Shown: positions 10,833 to 20,727 of the stretch, piece by piece
How positions within the stretch are numbered: the first letter of the stretch is position 1
Layout of the letters: every line of letters starts with the position of its first letter
Assembly (NCBI GenBank): GCA_019096065.1
Contig: JAGUCH010000002.1
Coordinates: forward strand, 5,902,501-5,966,500
Reading direction: 5' to 3'
Length of the DNA: 64,000 bases
Source of the DNA: Paracyclopina nana
Lineage: Eukaryota > Arthropoda > Copepoda > Cyclopoida > Cyclopettidae
Program-made: the position numbers and the translations under genes
Notes under the pieces: model-generated
Databases searched by the model: none
Told to the model about the DNA's origin: nothing
Seen by the model: the letters and a program-made list of their open reading frames with translations, nothing else

Positions 10833-13075
10833 TCATTGGTTTGTACTTTGTGAATGAGATAGACTAGAAGGTGCAGACGAACGACTAGACACGTTTCCGA
10901 ACACAGTCTTGTATGATTTCTTGAGGTTGTCAATGTAGATTTGCAAGTTTTTGTTGGCTTCTTCTGTGCGCTTCAAGCGGTCGGTGAGCTCATGGATGGT
11001 TGCCTCAAGATCAGCTCCAGAAGAATTGAGGACACTCTTATCAAGTATTTGCCTCTCTTCTAAATTCTTCAATTTGGTCGTCAGCTCATTAATTCTAATT
11101 TCATAGCTGAAAAAAATAATACTTCAATTGAAATGCTACGCCCCAAAAATTCTGGACATTAGTACCTTTTCTGAGCCTGAACAAGCTCTTCAGATTGCTT
11201 AGCATGGTCAATAGCAGCACGTTCCACCTTTTGTGTTAAGTAAGTGTTTTGCTCCACAAGTTGCACGACTTTGGAAGCAGCATCTTCCAATCGCTGGTTT
11301 CTTGCAACTAAGGCAAATTTCAAATCCCTATTCTCCTTTTTTAACTCTTCTATGATGATTTCGGTGAATACTTCAGCATCTCCCTTGTGCCTGATACTGC
11401 TACGCGTTAGCAACGATGAATTGGAACCCGAAGATCCAGAAGCAGAGGATGACATTTTTGACTTTCCTTGGACCAGCTTGTCACTCCCCAAAGTGTTCTC
11501 GATCATATTCAGGCATTTCTCCAAGTCAAACTCTTTATCCACCAAGTCTTTCAGCATGTCATCTTCGACAGTTGTTGTTTCTCGTGTGTACCGTTTCTTG
11601 AACTTTTCTCTCTTAGTTAACGCTTCTTGAGAATTCCAGTTCTTCTGATTGGGGTCAGCTTTGGCCTCACCAAAGTTGTTTTCTTTGTTGCACTGGTCAA
11701 CCATAGCTCCCAATGGATCACTGTCATTTCTCTCGTCTTGGTCCCTTACCGGATAAATATTAGTACCTCTAATCCCATTGTCACTCAAAGTAACATCATC
11801 AGCGCGAGTATCATCTTCATTCATGTTGGCTGGAATCGACGACTCTTTTGGACTTTTCAAATCAGGATCTGATCCATTGTCAAGAATTTTTTGGCCCTTT
11901 ACCTGCTCGTGACTGGGAATTTGATCCGTTTTGGCCTCATTTTTGGCCTTTGCAACACTCCTAATAAGTTTTCCAGGAAGAACTGCAGGCTCTTTGTCAA
12001 TGACTTCTCTTCTTTTTTCTTTGGGCTTCTTGAATCGATTTGTTGGAGATCCCTTTATTATTCTTGCCTTATCATATCCACCCTTTACCTTCATAATTTG
12101 AGAGGTCTTTTCAATGGGCTTAACTACATCTTTCTTGGAGATGGTCTTGGTGGGCTTGACTGATTTAACCGGGCTCTCAACAGGCTTCTTAGGATTTTCC
12201 CTCCTGTTCGGTGATTTGTCTTTGGAAGTTTCGGTAGCTTTCAGTTTTTCCTTGTCTCTGAGCTTTTTATGTAGCTTTTTGCCATCCAAATTCTTCTCAT
12301 CCGTCTCTGAGAAGTCTTTGTGGACCAAGGCTCTGGCAACAGCAGCCATATCTGGTTCAAAGACATCATCGTCACCTGGAAGGGTCAAGGAAGAGGACGA
12401 TCTGGCTGAGTCAGCATCAAACTCGTACTCCCTATGCATTCTTGGCCTCTTCTTCTTCTTCTTTTTCCGTTGTACATTAACCTCGCTCTCTAGAATGTCT
12501 TGCCAAGTGAGGCCATCATCAGTGTTACATGGCTCCTTTTTGGCCTTTTCTTTTGTGATTTCCTCAGCAATTTTCTTCCTTGATTGAACATCCATTTTCC
12601 ACAGAGCATCCAGAACTTTGGCCTTTTGAGTGTGAGCCTTACTTCGAACCTGATGATCGAGCTGCTCAAGTTTCAAGGCTCCAGCTTGGAACTTTTCATA
12701 CAGCTCGTGAATGGACTCGTCTTTGCAGCAATCGTGATCATATTCACAAACCAGACAAAGTGGGTAGGATTGTCTCCTATCTTGAGTCTCCTTTTGCCTG
12801 GCCTTTGTGGACTTTGAAGTTTGTGCAGGAGCTGGAACCCAAGAGGGTAAGCACCTTTCGTGAAACTTTGAAGTCATTTTGGCCTCAAAATTGGAACCCT
12901 GGAGGACTCGCTTCGGTTTTCGAATAGCACACGCTGGTTTTCTCGGTGGCAAAAGCTTCTTGGGCACAGGTGCTGATGATGGCCTCTGAGGCCTTTTGCC
13001 CATGTAGAACACATTTTGGCCGGACAATTGACAAGTGGGATCGTTGTAGCCACGAGGTCTCGATTGTATTAGCAT
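10833..13075 (-). CDS. Large basic coiled-coil protein, unrecognised
   Basis: Two exons (13075-11166 and 11106-10833), joined across a 60-nt intron, give 727 residues. The N-terminal part is Pro/Arg/Lys-rich, with a Cys/His cluster near residues 107-117 (LCLVCEYDHDCC). A long charged, low-complexity Lys/Glu middle follows. The C-terminal ~190 residues form heptad-rich coiled coil and end in a Ser-rich tail. The composition suggests a cytoskeletal, centrosomal or nuclear scaffold protein, but I cannot name an orthologue. It is transcribed away from the TDP-43 gene, 562 bp start to start. The long ORFs on the opposite strand inside exon 1 are mirror frames of this biased sequence. Confidence 0.8.
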
Positions 13076-13637
13076 GTTTTAACTTATTTCTGCTGAAATT
13101 AGCCTTCTTTTCGACTAGATTATCATGATGATGGCCTTTTTGTGAGTGTAAAATTGGTGTCACCGAGTTAGCAGGGTTAGCGATGTATTATCATCAAAAG
13201 CTGGATAGGATTTGGCTGTTACGACAGCCTTTTGGCTACTTTTGAGCCGAAGCTAGCTTGGAGCTCTACCGACAAATGGTAGCCTAAACAACAAATTTGA
13301 TCAATAAAATTCGCACATTGATTTTGGACGAAACAAAGGTGAGAAACTCAGAGTGCTTGTAGTTAAATGGATAATGGCATTGTTGATGGCATGTATGATT
13401 TGAGAAAATCATGTAGATCAGTGCAGCTATGCTATTTTATTTTGATGAGCCTTGGTTTCTGCTGATATTTTGTCATGGCTGACGAGAAGTTAATTTTCTG
13501 CAAAATCACCATTCTCTCATGGAGCAATGGTTACAAACTTGTGCATTGTTTACTATAGTATGATGTGTATGTTTTGAATCCAGATTGATTGATTTCCAGT
13601 GAATTTGAGTGAAAAAAGGTTTGAATGCTGCTATAAA
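13076..13637. promoter_or_regulatory. Shared upstream region of divergent genes
   Basis: The 562 bp between the start codons of the minus-strand coiled-coil gene and the plus-strand TDP-43 gene must hold both 5' UTRs and promoters. No TATA box or named motif is obvious. Bidirectional use is inferred from the arrangement only. Confidence 0.4.
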
Positions 13638-14966
13638 ATGTCTGAGTGGGTGGCTGTTGTTCAAGACGAGGGTGATGAACCTATTGAGATACCAACTGAG
13701 AGCGATGGGACCATTTTGCTCACTTCGCTCACGGCTCAGTTTCCAGGTGCAACCGGACTGAAATTTAGGAACCCTGAAACCAACACTTTACGAGGAGTTA
13801 GATGCTCAGAAAATCAGCTGTTTCCTCCATCAGAAGAGGAAGGATGGGGAAATCACACATATATCTGTACTCGGCCAAAGCAGCCATTGATGCGGTCAGG
13901 GATGAAGGATGAAGCAGCACTCAAGAGAAAATCGGAGCAAGATCCAGATGGCATGAGCTCAAAGAATCAAAGAGTTGATCAATATGATGTAGAAGATGAT
14001 GCCATGGATGATGGAGTCAGTCAAGACAATCCAGGAGGTACTTGTGACCTCATAGTCTTGGGGCTGCCTTGGAAAGCTACAGAGGATGATCTAAGGTGAG
14101 AGTTTTAATATAATTTAAATTGATCTGGGGAGCGTAAAGTAGGGCTGGTCTTAAGACTTTTGCCCCTAGCTGTTTACCAATGATATGTTTGCCCCTGACT
14201 TCAAAACAGCTGAGTGTGATCAGTAAACTGAATTATAACTTGAGGAATTTGTATTTCTGTAAATTAAAAAAGTTATCATCTCTTTACGTTTAAGGTTAAA
14301 TTTGATATTTTTTCAGGGACTACTTTGAGGGCTATGGACCTTTAGCAATGATCCAGCTGAAAACCAAAGAGTCTGGCCAATCCAAGGGTTTTGCCTTTAT
14401 TCGCTTCAAGGACTTGGACATTCAGGAAAAGGTCCTCTTGACCAGGCACATGATCAAAGAGAGGTGGTGTGATGTTAAAGTTCCTGAGTCCCAAGAGCTC
14501 AAAAATGCCAAGGCCAGTGCCTCTTGCAAGATTTTTGTTGCAAGGCTGTCTGAAGCTATCTCACCTGAAGACCTAAAAATGCATTTTGAAAAGTTTGGAT
14601 CTGTTACCGATGTCTACATTCCCAAGCCGTTCAGATCTTTTGCATTTGTTACCTTTCAGGTGAGCCGCATCTAAAAATATTTTAGCTCTCCTTGCAAGAC
14701 CCTCTTTTTATTCATAGGAGTCAAAGGTGGCTCAGTCACTTTTTGGCAAAGATCATATTATTAAAGGGGTAAGTGTCCACATTGGGTCAGCTCAGCCAAG
14801 AACTAAAGGAGGAAGTATGGGAGCAAGTGGAGGTGGCGGAGGCCGTGAATCAGGTCACTATGGGCAACAGAGAGGCTTTGATTATGGTGGCAATAGTCCA
14901 TGGGGTGGGAACAGCTATGGAGGACAGCGAGGCCGTGGTGGTGGCGGAGGGGGGTATTATCATTGA
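13638..14966 (+). CDS. TARDBP: TDP-43 (TAR DNA-binding protein) orthologue
   Basis: Three exons (13638-14095, 14317-14659, 14718-14966) encode 349 residues. The start was chosen because MSEWVAV...DEPIEIP aligns with the conserved TDP-43 N-terminus; an upstream in-frame ATG at 13599 lies outside the conserved region. In order: an N-terminal oligomerisation domain (about 1-80), a short basic NLS-like patch (KRK, about 96), RRM1 (about 136-212, RNP motif SKGFAFIRF), RRM2 (about 223-290, RNP motif SFAFVTF) and a glycine-rich tail (about 290-349). TDP-43 binds UG-rich RNA and represses cryptic splicing. The tail is only about 60 residues against about 140 in human and lacks an obvious hydrophobic helical segment. 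Introns are 221 and 58 nt. Confidence 0.96.
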
Positions 14967-15479
14967 ATTGTGATCTTCCAATGGTCAGCTTATGAAATAC
15001 TTCTATCTATTTTGTTTGTTTTAAAATAGAATCTTCCCATGTATGCATATTCAATTTAATTAGTTCTCTTTCATTTTAAATTGTAACTCGCTGTTAGACA
15101 ATTGCCTTGAGTTGTTTGGATTCACATAGTATGGCCAACCCTTGAAGGAATAACATTTTTAAAGAAGTGTAAATTGATTGGCTCTCAAGCCTTAACGTTT
15201 AGGAATTCTGATTTCGGAGCAATATCCTTCACGCTAGTAACCTCCATGGTGAAGCTGAAACTTGTCAAGACCGCATCTAACAGTTTGGTGGATTGTACTG
15301 ATACCATGGCCATTCTGATGATTTTAGGGGCTCTAAAATCCTGCTTTGGCTCCGAAGGATGCAAGTGTCCTCGTTTGTTGAAAAAAAACCTGCAAAATGA
15401 CATAAGTCGACCTTCTCAGGCATGATTTCTCAAGAGGGAAAGTTATATTTTAGGTTTTGTTTCTTACAGGAAGTTTGTT
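14967..15479. other. TDP-43 3' region and intergenic sequence
   Basis: AT-rich 3' UTR-like sequence follows the TDP-43 stop. A 72-codon minus-strand frame (15403-15185) has ordinary protein-like composition but no recognised family and no visible partner exons, so it is not called as a gene. Confidence 0.4.
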
Positions 15480-15713
15480 TGTTATGGCCAGCGTAGCCAA
15501 CATGGTGAAATTACGGTAAAATGACAAGGTTAATGTATATGAAAATGGGTCCACTACTCGTGGGTAAAGAAACACGTGTTTAATTCATTGTAAATCTCAG
15601 GGTACACTGACTAGAAATCGGGTGATGTGGCTGAGCTGAGCTGAAGTTTCAGCATTGAGAGACTAGGGTAGACCAAACTTATATACTGTGCTAGGGTCGA
15701 CCAGACCATAACA
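15480..15713 (-). repeat. LTR (3' in element orientation)
   Basis: A 234-bp copy with TG...CA ends and short inverted termini TGTTATGG/CCATAACA; nearly identical to 17016-17250. Confidence 0.85.
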
Positions 15714-15725
15714 GAGTCCCCCCTT
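15714..15725 (-). other. Polypurine tract of the small LTR element
   Basis: On the minus strand AAGGGGGGACTC directly abuts the LTR. This is where a polypurine tract primes plus-strand DNA synthesis. Confidence 0.6.
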
Positions 15726-16104
15726 GGAGGACAATGAGAGGCCGTAACAAAGGCCATGCCAATGTGAAGGCCCGAATTGGCCTCCAACACAAATAGCATG
15801 CATGTCCCCCCATTGGAAGGCAATTGGTAAGGACAATGTTGGAGTTCAGGTCAATGGGTTGTGGTCTTGTGGTGCAGTCTCAGGCAAGATCGCCTCCCAG
15901 GTCACCAGGCAGAGCTAGAGCTGACATAAGAGGTTCCATACTTCTAGGTGCATGTTCGAAACAAGGTCACACTCTGAATGACTGACAAGCCAGATCTAGC
16001 AAAGCTACATCAAAATTTAAAGGGAGGCACCCTAAGGCCAGCGAGAAGCAGACAAGACCACTGTAGAGGTAGGTAGTGAATGCAGCTGGCCTCTAGGAGG
16101 CAGC

Positions 16105-16212
16105 CCAGACAGCAAGTAGGCAAGCAGGCAAGGTCACTGGAAGGCAGGCAAGGCCGCTGGAAGGCAAGCAAGGCCGCTGGAAGGCAGGTAAGGCCACTGG
16201 AAGGCAGGCAAA
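16105..16212. repeat. 20-bp minisatellite inside the small LTR element
   Basis: About four to five tandem copies of a 20-bp unit close to AAGGCCGCTGGAAGGCAGGC. Units differ by single substitutions. Confidence 0.7.
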
Positions 16213-16239
16213 CTGCTGCAGTGAGCGGCAAACGCAGCA

Positions 16240-16880
16240 TGGTGCACGATATGCTGCGAGGTGCGGGAGACATCGCTAGCAGTGCAGGAGACGCTCCGAG
16301 ATGCGGGAGTCAGTTGCCGGGTGCGGGAGTCACCGCCAGGTGCGGGAGACATCACTGCAGGCTGCAGGAGACATCGCCGCCTGGTGCGTAAGACATCACT
16401 GCCGGGTGCCCGAGACGTCGCTGCCAGGTGCAGAAGACATCGCTACCGGGTGCCCGAGACATTGCTGCCGGGTGCGTGAGACGTCACTGCCAGGTGCGTG
16501 AGACGTCGCTGCCAGGTGCCAAAGTTGCCCTCAGGTGCGGGAGTTGCCCCCAGGCGCGGGAGTTGTCGCTGCCAGGTGCGGGAGACGTTGCTGCCGGGAG
16601 CGGGAGACGCTCCGAGATGCGGGAGTCAGTTGCCAGGTGCGGGAGTCGCCGCCAGGTGCGGGAGACATCACTGCAGGGTGCGGAAGACATCGCCGCCAGG
16701 TGCGGAAGACGTCGCTGCAGGGTGCGGGAGACATCGCTGGCAGGTGCGGGAGGCGTCGCTGCCGGGTGCAGCTGACCCTGCTGGGTACAGCAGACGCTGC
16801 CGGGTGCAGCAGAGGCTACCAGGAGTAGCAGACGCTGCCGGGTGCGGCAGATGCTTCCGGGTGCAGGAGACAACTGCCAG
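16240..16880. repeat. GC-rich minisatellite, about 20-22 bp unit
   Basis: Some 28-30 imperfect tandem units close to GGAGACATCGCTGCCAGGTG plus CG fill this stretch. The unit length (20-22 bp) is not a fixed multiple of three, which explains overlapping open frames in several phases; these are not genes. A related array lies on the opposite strand at about 32150-32350. Confidence 0.8.
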
Positions 16881-16996
16881 ATGTGGCAGGTTGGGGACAA
16901 AGGCTGAAAACCGGCCTGAGGTCCTCCATCTTGAATTCTCATTTTTGAGCACGAGAGGGGTCCAACAATAGGGTTCCAGGGGGTGGGTTCAGAGCC

Positions 16997-17013
16997 CCAA
17001 AGATGGGTCGCCA
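16997..17013 (-). other. Primer-binding site of the small LTR element
   Basis: TGGCGACCCATCTTTGG on the minus strand, two nucleotides inside the 5' LTR. The first eight bases resemble the tRNA-Arg-type primer sites of some insect LTR elements; the tRNA assignment is inferred. Confidence 0.5.
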
Positions 17014-17015
17014 GT

Positions 17016-17250
17016 TGTTATGGCCAGCGTAGCCAACATGGTGAAATTACGGTAAAATGACAAGGTTAATGTATATGAAAATGGGTCCACTACTCGTGGG
17101 TAAAGAAACACGGTGTTTAATTCATTGTAAATCTCAGGGTACACAGACTAGAAATCGGGTGATGTGGCTGAGCTGAGCTGAAGTTTCAGCATTGAGAGAC
17201 TAGGGTAGACCAAACTTATATACTGTGCTAGGGTCGACCAGACCATAACA
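17016..17250 (-). repeat. LTR (5' in element orientation)
   Basis: A 235-bp copy matching 15480-15713 apart from one inserted G and about one substitution; TG...CA ends. Confidence 0.85.
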
Positions 17251-18562
17251 TGTTGGCTAGACAAAATTAACCTACATATAAGCTTGATGGACGCCATCAT
17301 TTTGACCGATTTGAGGGATATGTGTACTTGAATCGAAAAAATACACCTAGTTGTTTTTTGTCCGACTATTTTTTGGTGCCAGTAAGTGTACAATCTCCCA
17401 TCAAAATTGACTAGTTGCACATTCTCCGAAGAAACTAGCTGTCCTTTCTTTTGAAAGAAATTATTTCGTTCGAAAATATCACTAACTTGCAAGAATGTAA
17501 GGAATCATATTTTCGATCAGCATATGTTACAAAAAACTAAGATTTTATTGAGGTAGTTTCCAATAATGTGAACAAAATATTTACTAACTTTGCATCGCAT
17601 CGCTGAGATATTGCTGAAATTGGTCAATCATATTTTTTGACAATTTTGTAAAAAGATAGGTTTAATTGCTTTCGAAAAATCTGTCTACGCGCGACGTCTA
17701 AGATATACAAAAATGGCTTTTTTCAGTTTGAGAGTTTGCACAAGTTTTGATTAATCCATCTAGAGCAGTTGTTTGCAACAGTTATTCTTACATGGTTCTT
17801 AAAATAGATTTAGCAAAAAGCACAGCTAGAAGGGTTCGGATACTTTACTTCAGGACAAAATATTTCAGAGGCTTTATGACCAGGCAAAACTTTTAGGAAA
17901 AAGTACAGCTGCGGGAGTTCGGACATGAATGTTGCTGAACTTTTGGAAATTAAATAACTCTACTTTTCGGAGATGTTGCCACAAAATATTCGCTGAAAAA
18001 ATGTTTCCCAAAATTAATCTCATGGGCCTTTTGACCAATATAAAAGATGGAGTTCGTGGCTATAGTGATAGCACTTAGCACAGGATGTTTGCCAAAGAAG
18101 TGCTAGTCAAATTAATAGCTAGCAGCTATGGCATCATCCTTAATTGTTGATGTTTCACTTAATCAAAATTAGCTCAGATGCAAAAATGGCCTTTTTCAGT
18201 TTTCCTCCTGCAAATCTAGTCCACTAGCTAATTTGAAATATGGATCATGCTATTTGCTAAACCCGTATTTTTGTATCTTTGCAAAGCACTTTTCTGGCCG
18301 CCAAATTGCATTAGAAATGTTTCAAATAGAAAATTAATAGTATGTGTATATGTTTGAAGCATTGTTGGCACGAACATCCCTCTTTTTAGGGATTAATTGG
18401 TGTAGCAATCTAAAAAGTACTCCTGTTAATTGAGCTAAGACTTGTTACGCTATCAATTAGCAAAAATTAATCTAGCGCAGTAAACGTGGTGAGCAGCAAA
18501 TATCATCCTAATATCATATTTTACTCAAAGAGTCTCAGTGTCTCATTGTTGATGGTGCAAGC
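17251..18562. other. Intergenic sequence, no gene recognised
   Basis: AT-rich, with no ORF above noise and no repeats I could delimit. Confidence 0.4.
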
Positions 18563-19520
18563 ATGACCAATCTCACCATAGATTACTTGGAGGAAAAACC
18601 AGCATTAACGCTTTACCTGATCATTCATTTGGTCGTATGCGAAGGAATCTCTATTTTCTGGAGTCTTACCGTGATCTTATTCGAAATGTCCCATGGAGAT
18701 CAACAGAAGAGGACTATCGTGAACAGACTCGTTACTTTTATCTTTTTTGTATCATTGTCAGCAACTTCATTAGTGATTCCATTGTTTGTCTCAAGACTCG
18801 CAATTGGCCCACTGAATAAGAATATTGTCTGGATATTCTTTGATGTTCCCAAAGCAGTTGGATACATCATGTTTTTATTAGCAGCGCTAGAAATCAGCGT
18901 AATTAGGTGCTTTTGTATTTTTGTTTGGAAAAGTCTGCCACCCTGGGATGAAAATTTCGGCACAAGATTTTTAGTTCTTGCAAACCTGGCCATAGGGCTT
19001 TTACTCGGCATTTTCAAGAGCCTGGGTAGAAATAAAGAAGATGAGCTTGTGTTGGTCTTGACAGGATTACCTGAGGATAATGACACTCCCGTTTTCAGGT
19101 TTGCAAAGTTTATTGATAATCCTTCAAATAATTTACAATAAGAATACTTTTCTACAGATTCACAACTCCAGTTCAATTGGCAACTATAGTTTCCTACGTC
19201 GGTCTCATGATTAAAAAACGGCTGTGCAAAATTAACACAATCGCCCCACCACCTTCAAAATACAACACATCAGCAGCAAATGATCTGATAATTACAAATA
19301 TGCAAATGCGGCAATCATCCCATGGATAATCTATCTTATATTGTCAAGTATTGCAGGAATGGTACTCAAGGGCAATGAACCGATTGACAAGTGCTGTTTG
19401 CGCTTCATCTCCCAGTTTACCATATTGTCCACGATATCACCAATGATCATAGTCTTGCAAAACCCCAAAATGCTCCAATTCACGCAAAGACTTTTTAGAA
19501 GCTCTTTTAGTGCTAACTGA
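18563..19520 (+). pseudogene. Seven-helix GPCR-like receptor, frameshifted
   Basis: Exon 1 (18563-19098) starts with Met and an N-glycosylation site (NLT). It encodes four hydrophobic helices with short basic loops (for example EISVIRCFCIFVWKS). A 59-nt intron leads to exon 2 (19158-19520), which starts with a fifth helix (PVQLATIVSYVGLMI) and continues in frame to a TAA near 19330. The sixth (IIPWIIYLILSSIAGMVL) and seventh (FTILSTISPMIIVLQNP) helices lie in a different frame, entered between about 19275 and 19300. No GT-AG pair can bridge the shift. The receptor architecture is therefore complete but interrupted by a one-base-class indel, either a real pseudogene or a consensus error. The subfamily is not recognised; a lineage-specific chemoreceptor is possible. 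Confidence 0.6.
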
Positions 19521-19981
19521 TTTTACGATTGATAATATACGTATGCTCTAGGCAATTACTGCGCTTCTCTATATGCCTCATTAAAACACTCCTATTGCAA
19601 CTACTGGCTTTGAGTAACATTGAAGTCAATTATGATCATTAGTTAATAATCCATCCGTGAAAAGCTTTCACAGATTAATAATTTTCCGCAGAGTTCCTAT
19701 TCCAAAAATGAAGAATTGCTGTCTAGCTTCTGCACTGATAATATAGGTGAAGATACTTGGCCGTCTAGTGCAAATAAAGTGTAAAACACAATTATCGATT
19801 TAGAAACAATAATCAAAATCTATATTTCCAGTCTTGAATACTATCACAGTGTATTCCGTAGATTTTTAGTAGTACAGTTGCCCCAAAACTTGACCAGTGG
19901 TGCCAGCAGTACTTCGACTTTTCCATTACCAGTTGAGCTGAAAATGAGCACTTTTTTCAAATGATTTTAGCACACATAACC
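19521..19981. other. Intergenic sequence, no gene recognised
   Basis: AT-rich sequence between the receptor-like gene and the FPGS relic. Nothing was recognised. Confidence 0.4.
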
Positions 19982-20080
19982 AAAGCAATGTATTCAAGCC
20001 CGCATGCTTTGTTCAGCGTGAGCACCATCAAGATAAAACACCCGAAGGCCACATTCTTCTTTGTGCAATCTTCCTGGCCA
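19982..20080 (-). pseudogene. Folylpolyglutamate synthase (FPGS) relic
   Basis: A short minus-strand stretch reads WPGR, eleven residues, then YLDGAH, seven residues, a TGA stop, then IHCF. In FPGS the conserved C-terminal ligase segment has WPGR, the same eleven-residue spacing, YLDGAH, then a Cys and xxWF at the same distances. The stop falls exactly on the conserved Cys codon, and the conserved Trp is Cys here. FPGS adds glutamates to folates in cytosol and mitochondria. Upstream codons soon leave the frame, so only about 33 codons survive. It is most likely a decayed fragment, 200 bp from the BEL/Pao insertion. Confidence 0.6.
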
Positions 20081-20273
20081 GCTGCACAGCCTCATCTTCA
20101 GTTAAGCTCAATTGGAATCCCTTGGCTTTCTAGAGGACACCTAAGTCAACCTTCTCAGGATATTTTTGTCATAAGAAAACTTAGCTAATTAAAACACTAT
20201 ACAGTCTGACCGTTCAAAATTGGACGGTACGGAAATCTAAACTTCTTATCACATACAGGGCCATCTCTATCGA

Positions 20274-20278
20274 GCAAT
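20274..20278. repeat. Target-site duplication of the BEL/Pao element (left)
   Basis: GCAAT directly before the 5' LTR is repeated at 31014-31018 directly after the 3' LTR. A 5-bp duplication is usual for BEL/Pao integrases. Confidence 0.9.
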
Positions 20279-20598
20279 TGTGAAGACATGGTACTCAAGA
20301 TGCGACGCAGCGACAACAACAAGCTGAGCCAAGCGGAAAATAGCTGTCAAACTGTCATCTTCTTCCCGCTTTTTATTCAGTTACTATCTAGATTTCGCAC
20401 GATCGACAATAAAAGTCATTTATTCGCGATCTCTAGAGTTTGACTACGTTTATTCAGTGATATTCCAGTAGAGTTCCATTGGTGAGTCCAGACATTCATT
20501 ACCATATTCCACTCGTACTTGGATTCGTTGATTCCGGATTCGCTTTGACAAAGCTTCACATCCTTGGATTATTGGACTTTCTCGTGATTACTCGAACA
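20279..20598 (+). repeat. 5' LTR of BEL/Pao element
   Basis: 320 bp, TGTGAAG...CGAACA, containing an AATAAA polyadenylation signal; identical to 30694-31013 except one base. Confidence 0.95.
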
Positions 20599-20616
20599 TG
20601 GCGCCCAACGGGTAAA
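20599..20616 (+). other. Primer-binding site
   Basis: TGGCGCCCAACG follows the 5' LTR with no spacer. It complements a tRNA 3' end of the type used by tRNA-Lys(1,2)-primed elements over about 12 nt. The tRNA identity is inferred. Confidence 0.75.
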
Positions 20617-20727
20617 CTCACATAAGGAGAACAAGAAGCCGACTGTCAAGTCGGGGAGACTCGCCCAGTCGGGGGGACCTGACAAGTCAAGAAAAGATAG
20701 TCAGAAGGCCACGGACGCCTGAGACGA

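Larger units (their letters stand above)
15480..17250 (-). mobile_element. Non-autonomous LTR retrotransposon (TRIM/LARD-like) with minisatellite interior
   Basis: Two direct repeats of 234 and 235 bp, both starting TGTTATGG and ending CCATAACA, flank about 1.3 kb and are bordered by TGTT on both sides (a possible 4-bp target duplication). Read on the minus strand, two bases after the upstream LTR comes TGGCGACCCATCTTTGG, a plausible tRNA primer-binding site. The sequence AAGGGGGGACTC, a polypurine tract, abuts the downstream LTR. This fixes the orientation as minus. There is no gag or pol; the interior is mostly short tandem GC-rich repeats. The two LTRs differ by about two changes, so the insertion is recent. 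Enzymes would have to come from another element. Confidence 0.8.

Noticed and set aside
11244-12927. Series of long plus-strand ORFs (up to 157 codons) over the coiled-coil gene
   Set aside because: They are antisense shadows of the biased Lys/Glu/Ser coding sequence of the minus-strand gene; no domains, and Leu/Phe/Ser-rich composition typical of reversed coding sequence.
15185-15403. 72-codon minus-strand ORF downstream of TDP-43
   Set aside because: Looks somewhat protein-like, but no family, partner exon or frame-preserving splice could be found.
16080-16971. Six to eight overlapping ORFs on both strands with Arg/Pro/Ala repeats
   Set aside because: They arise from a 20-22 bp minisatellite that is open in several frames; no start context, no family, inside a non-coding LTR element.
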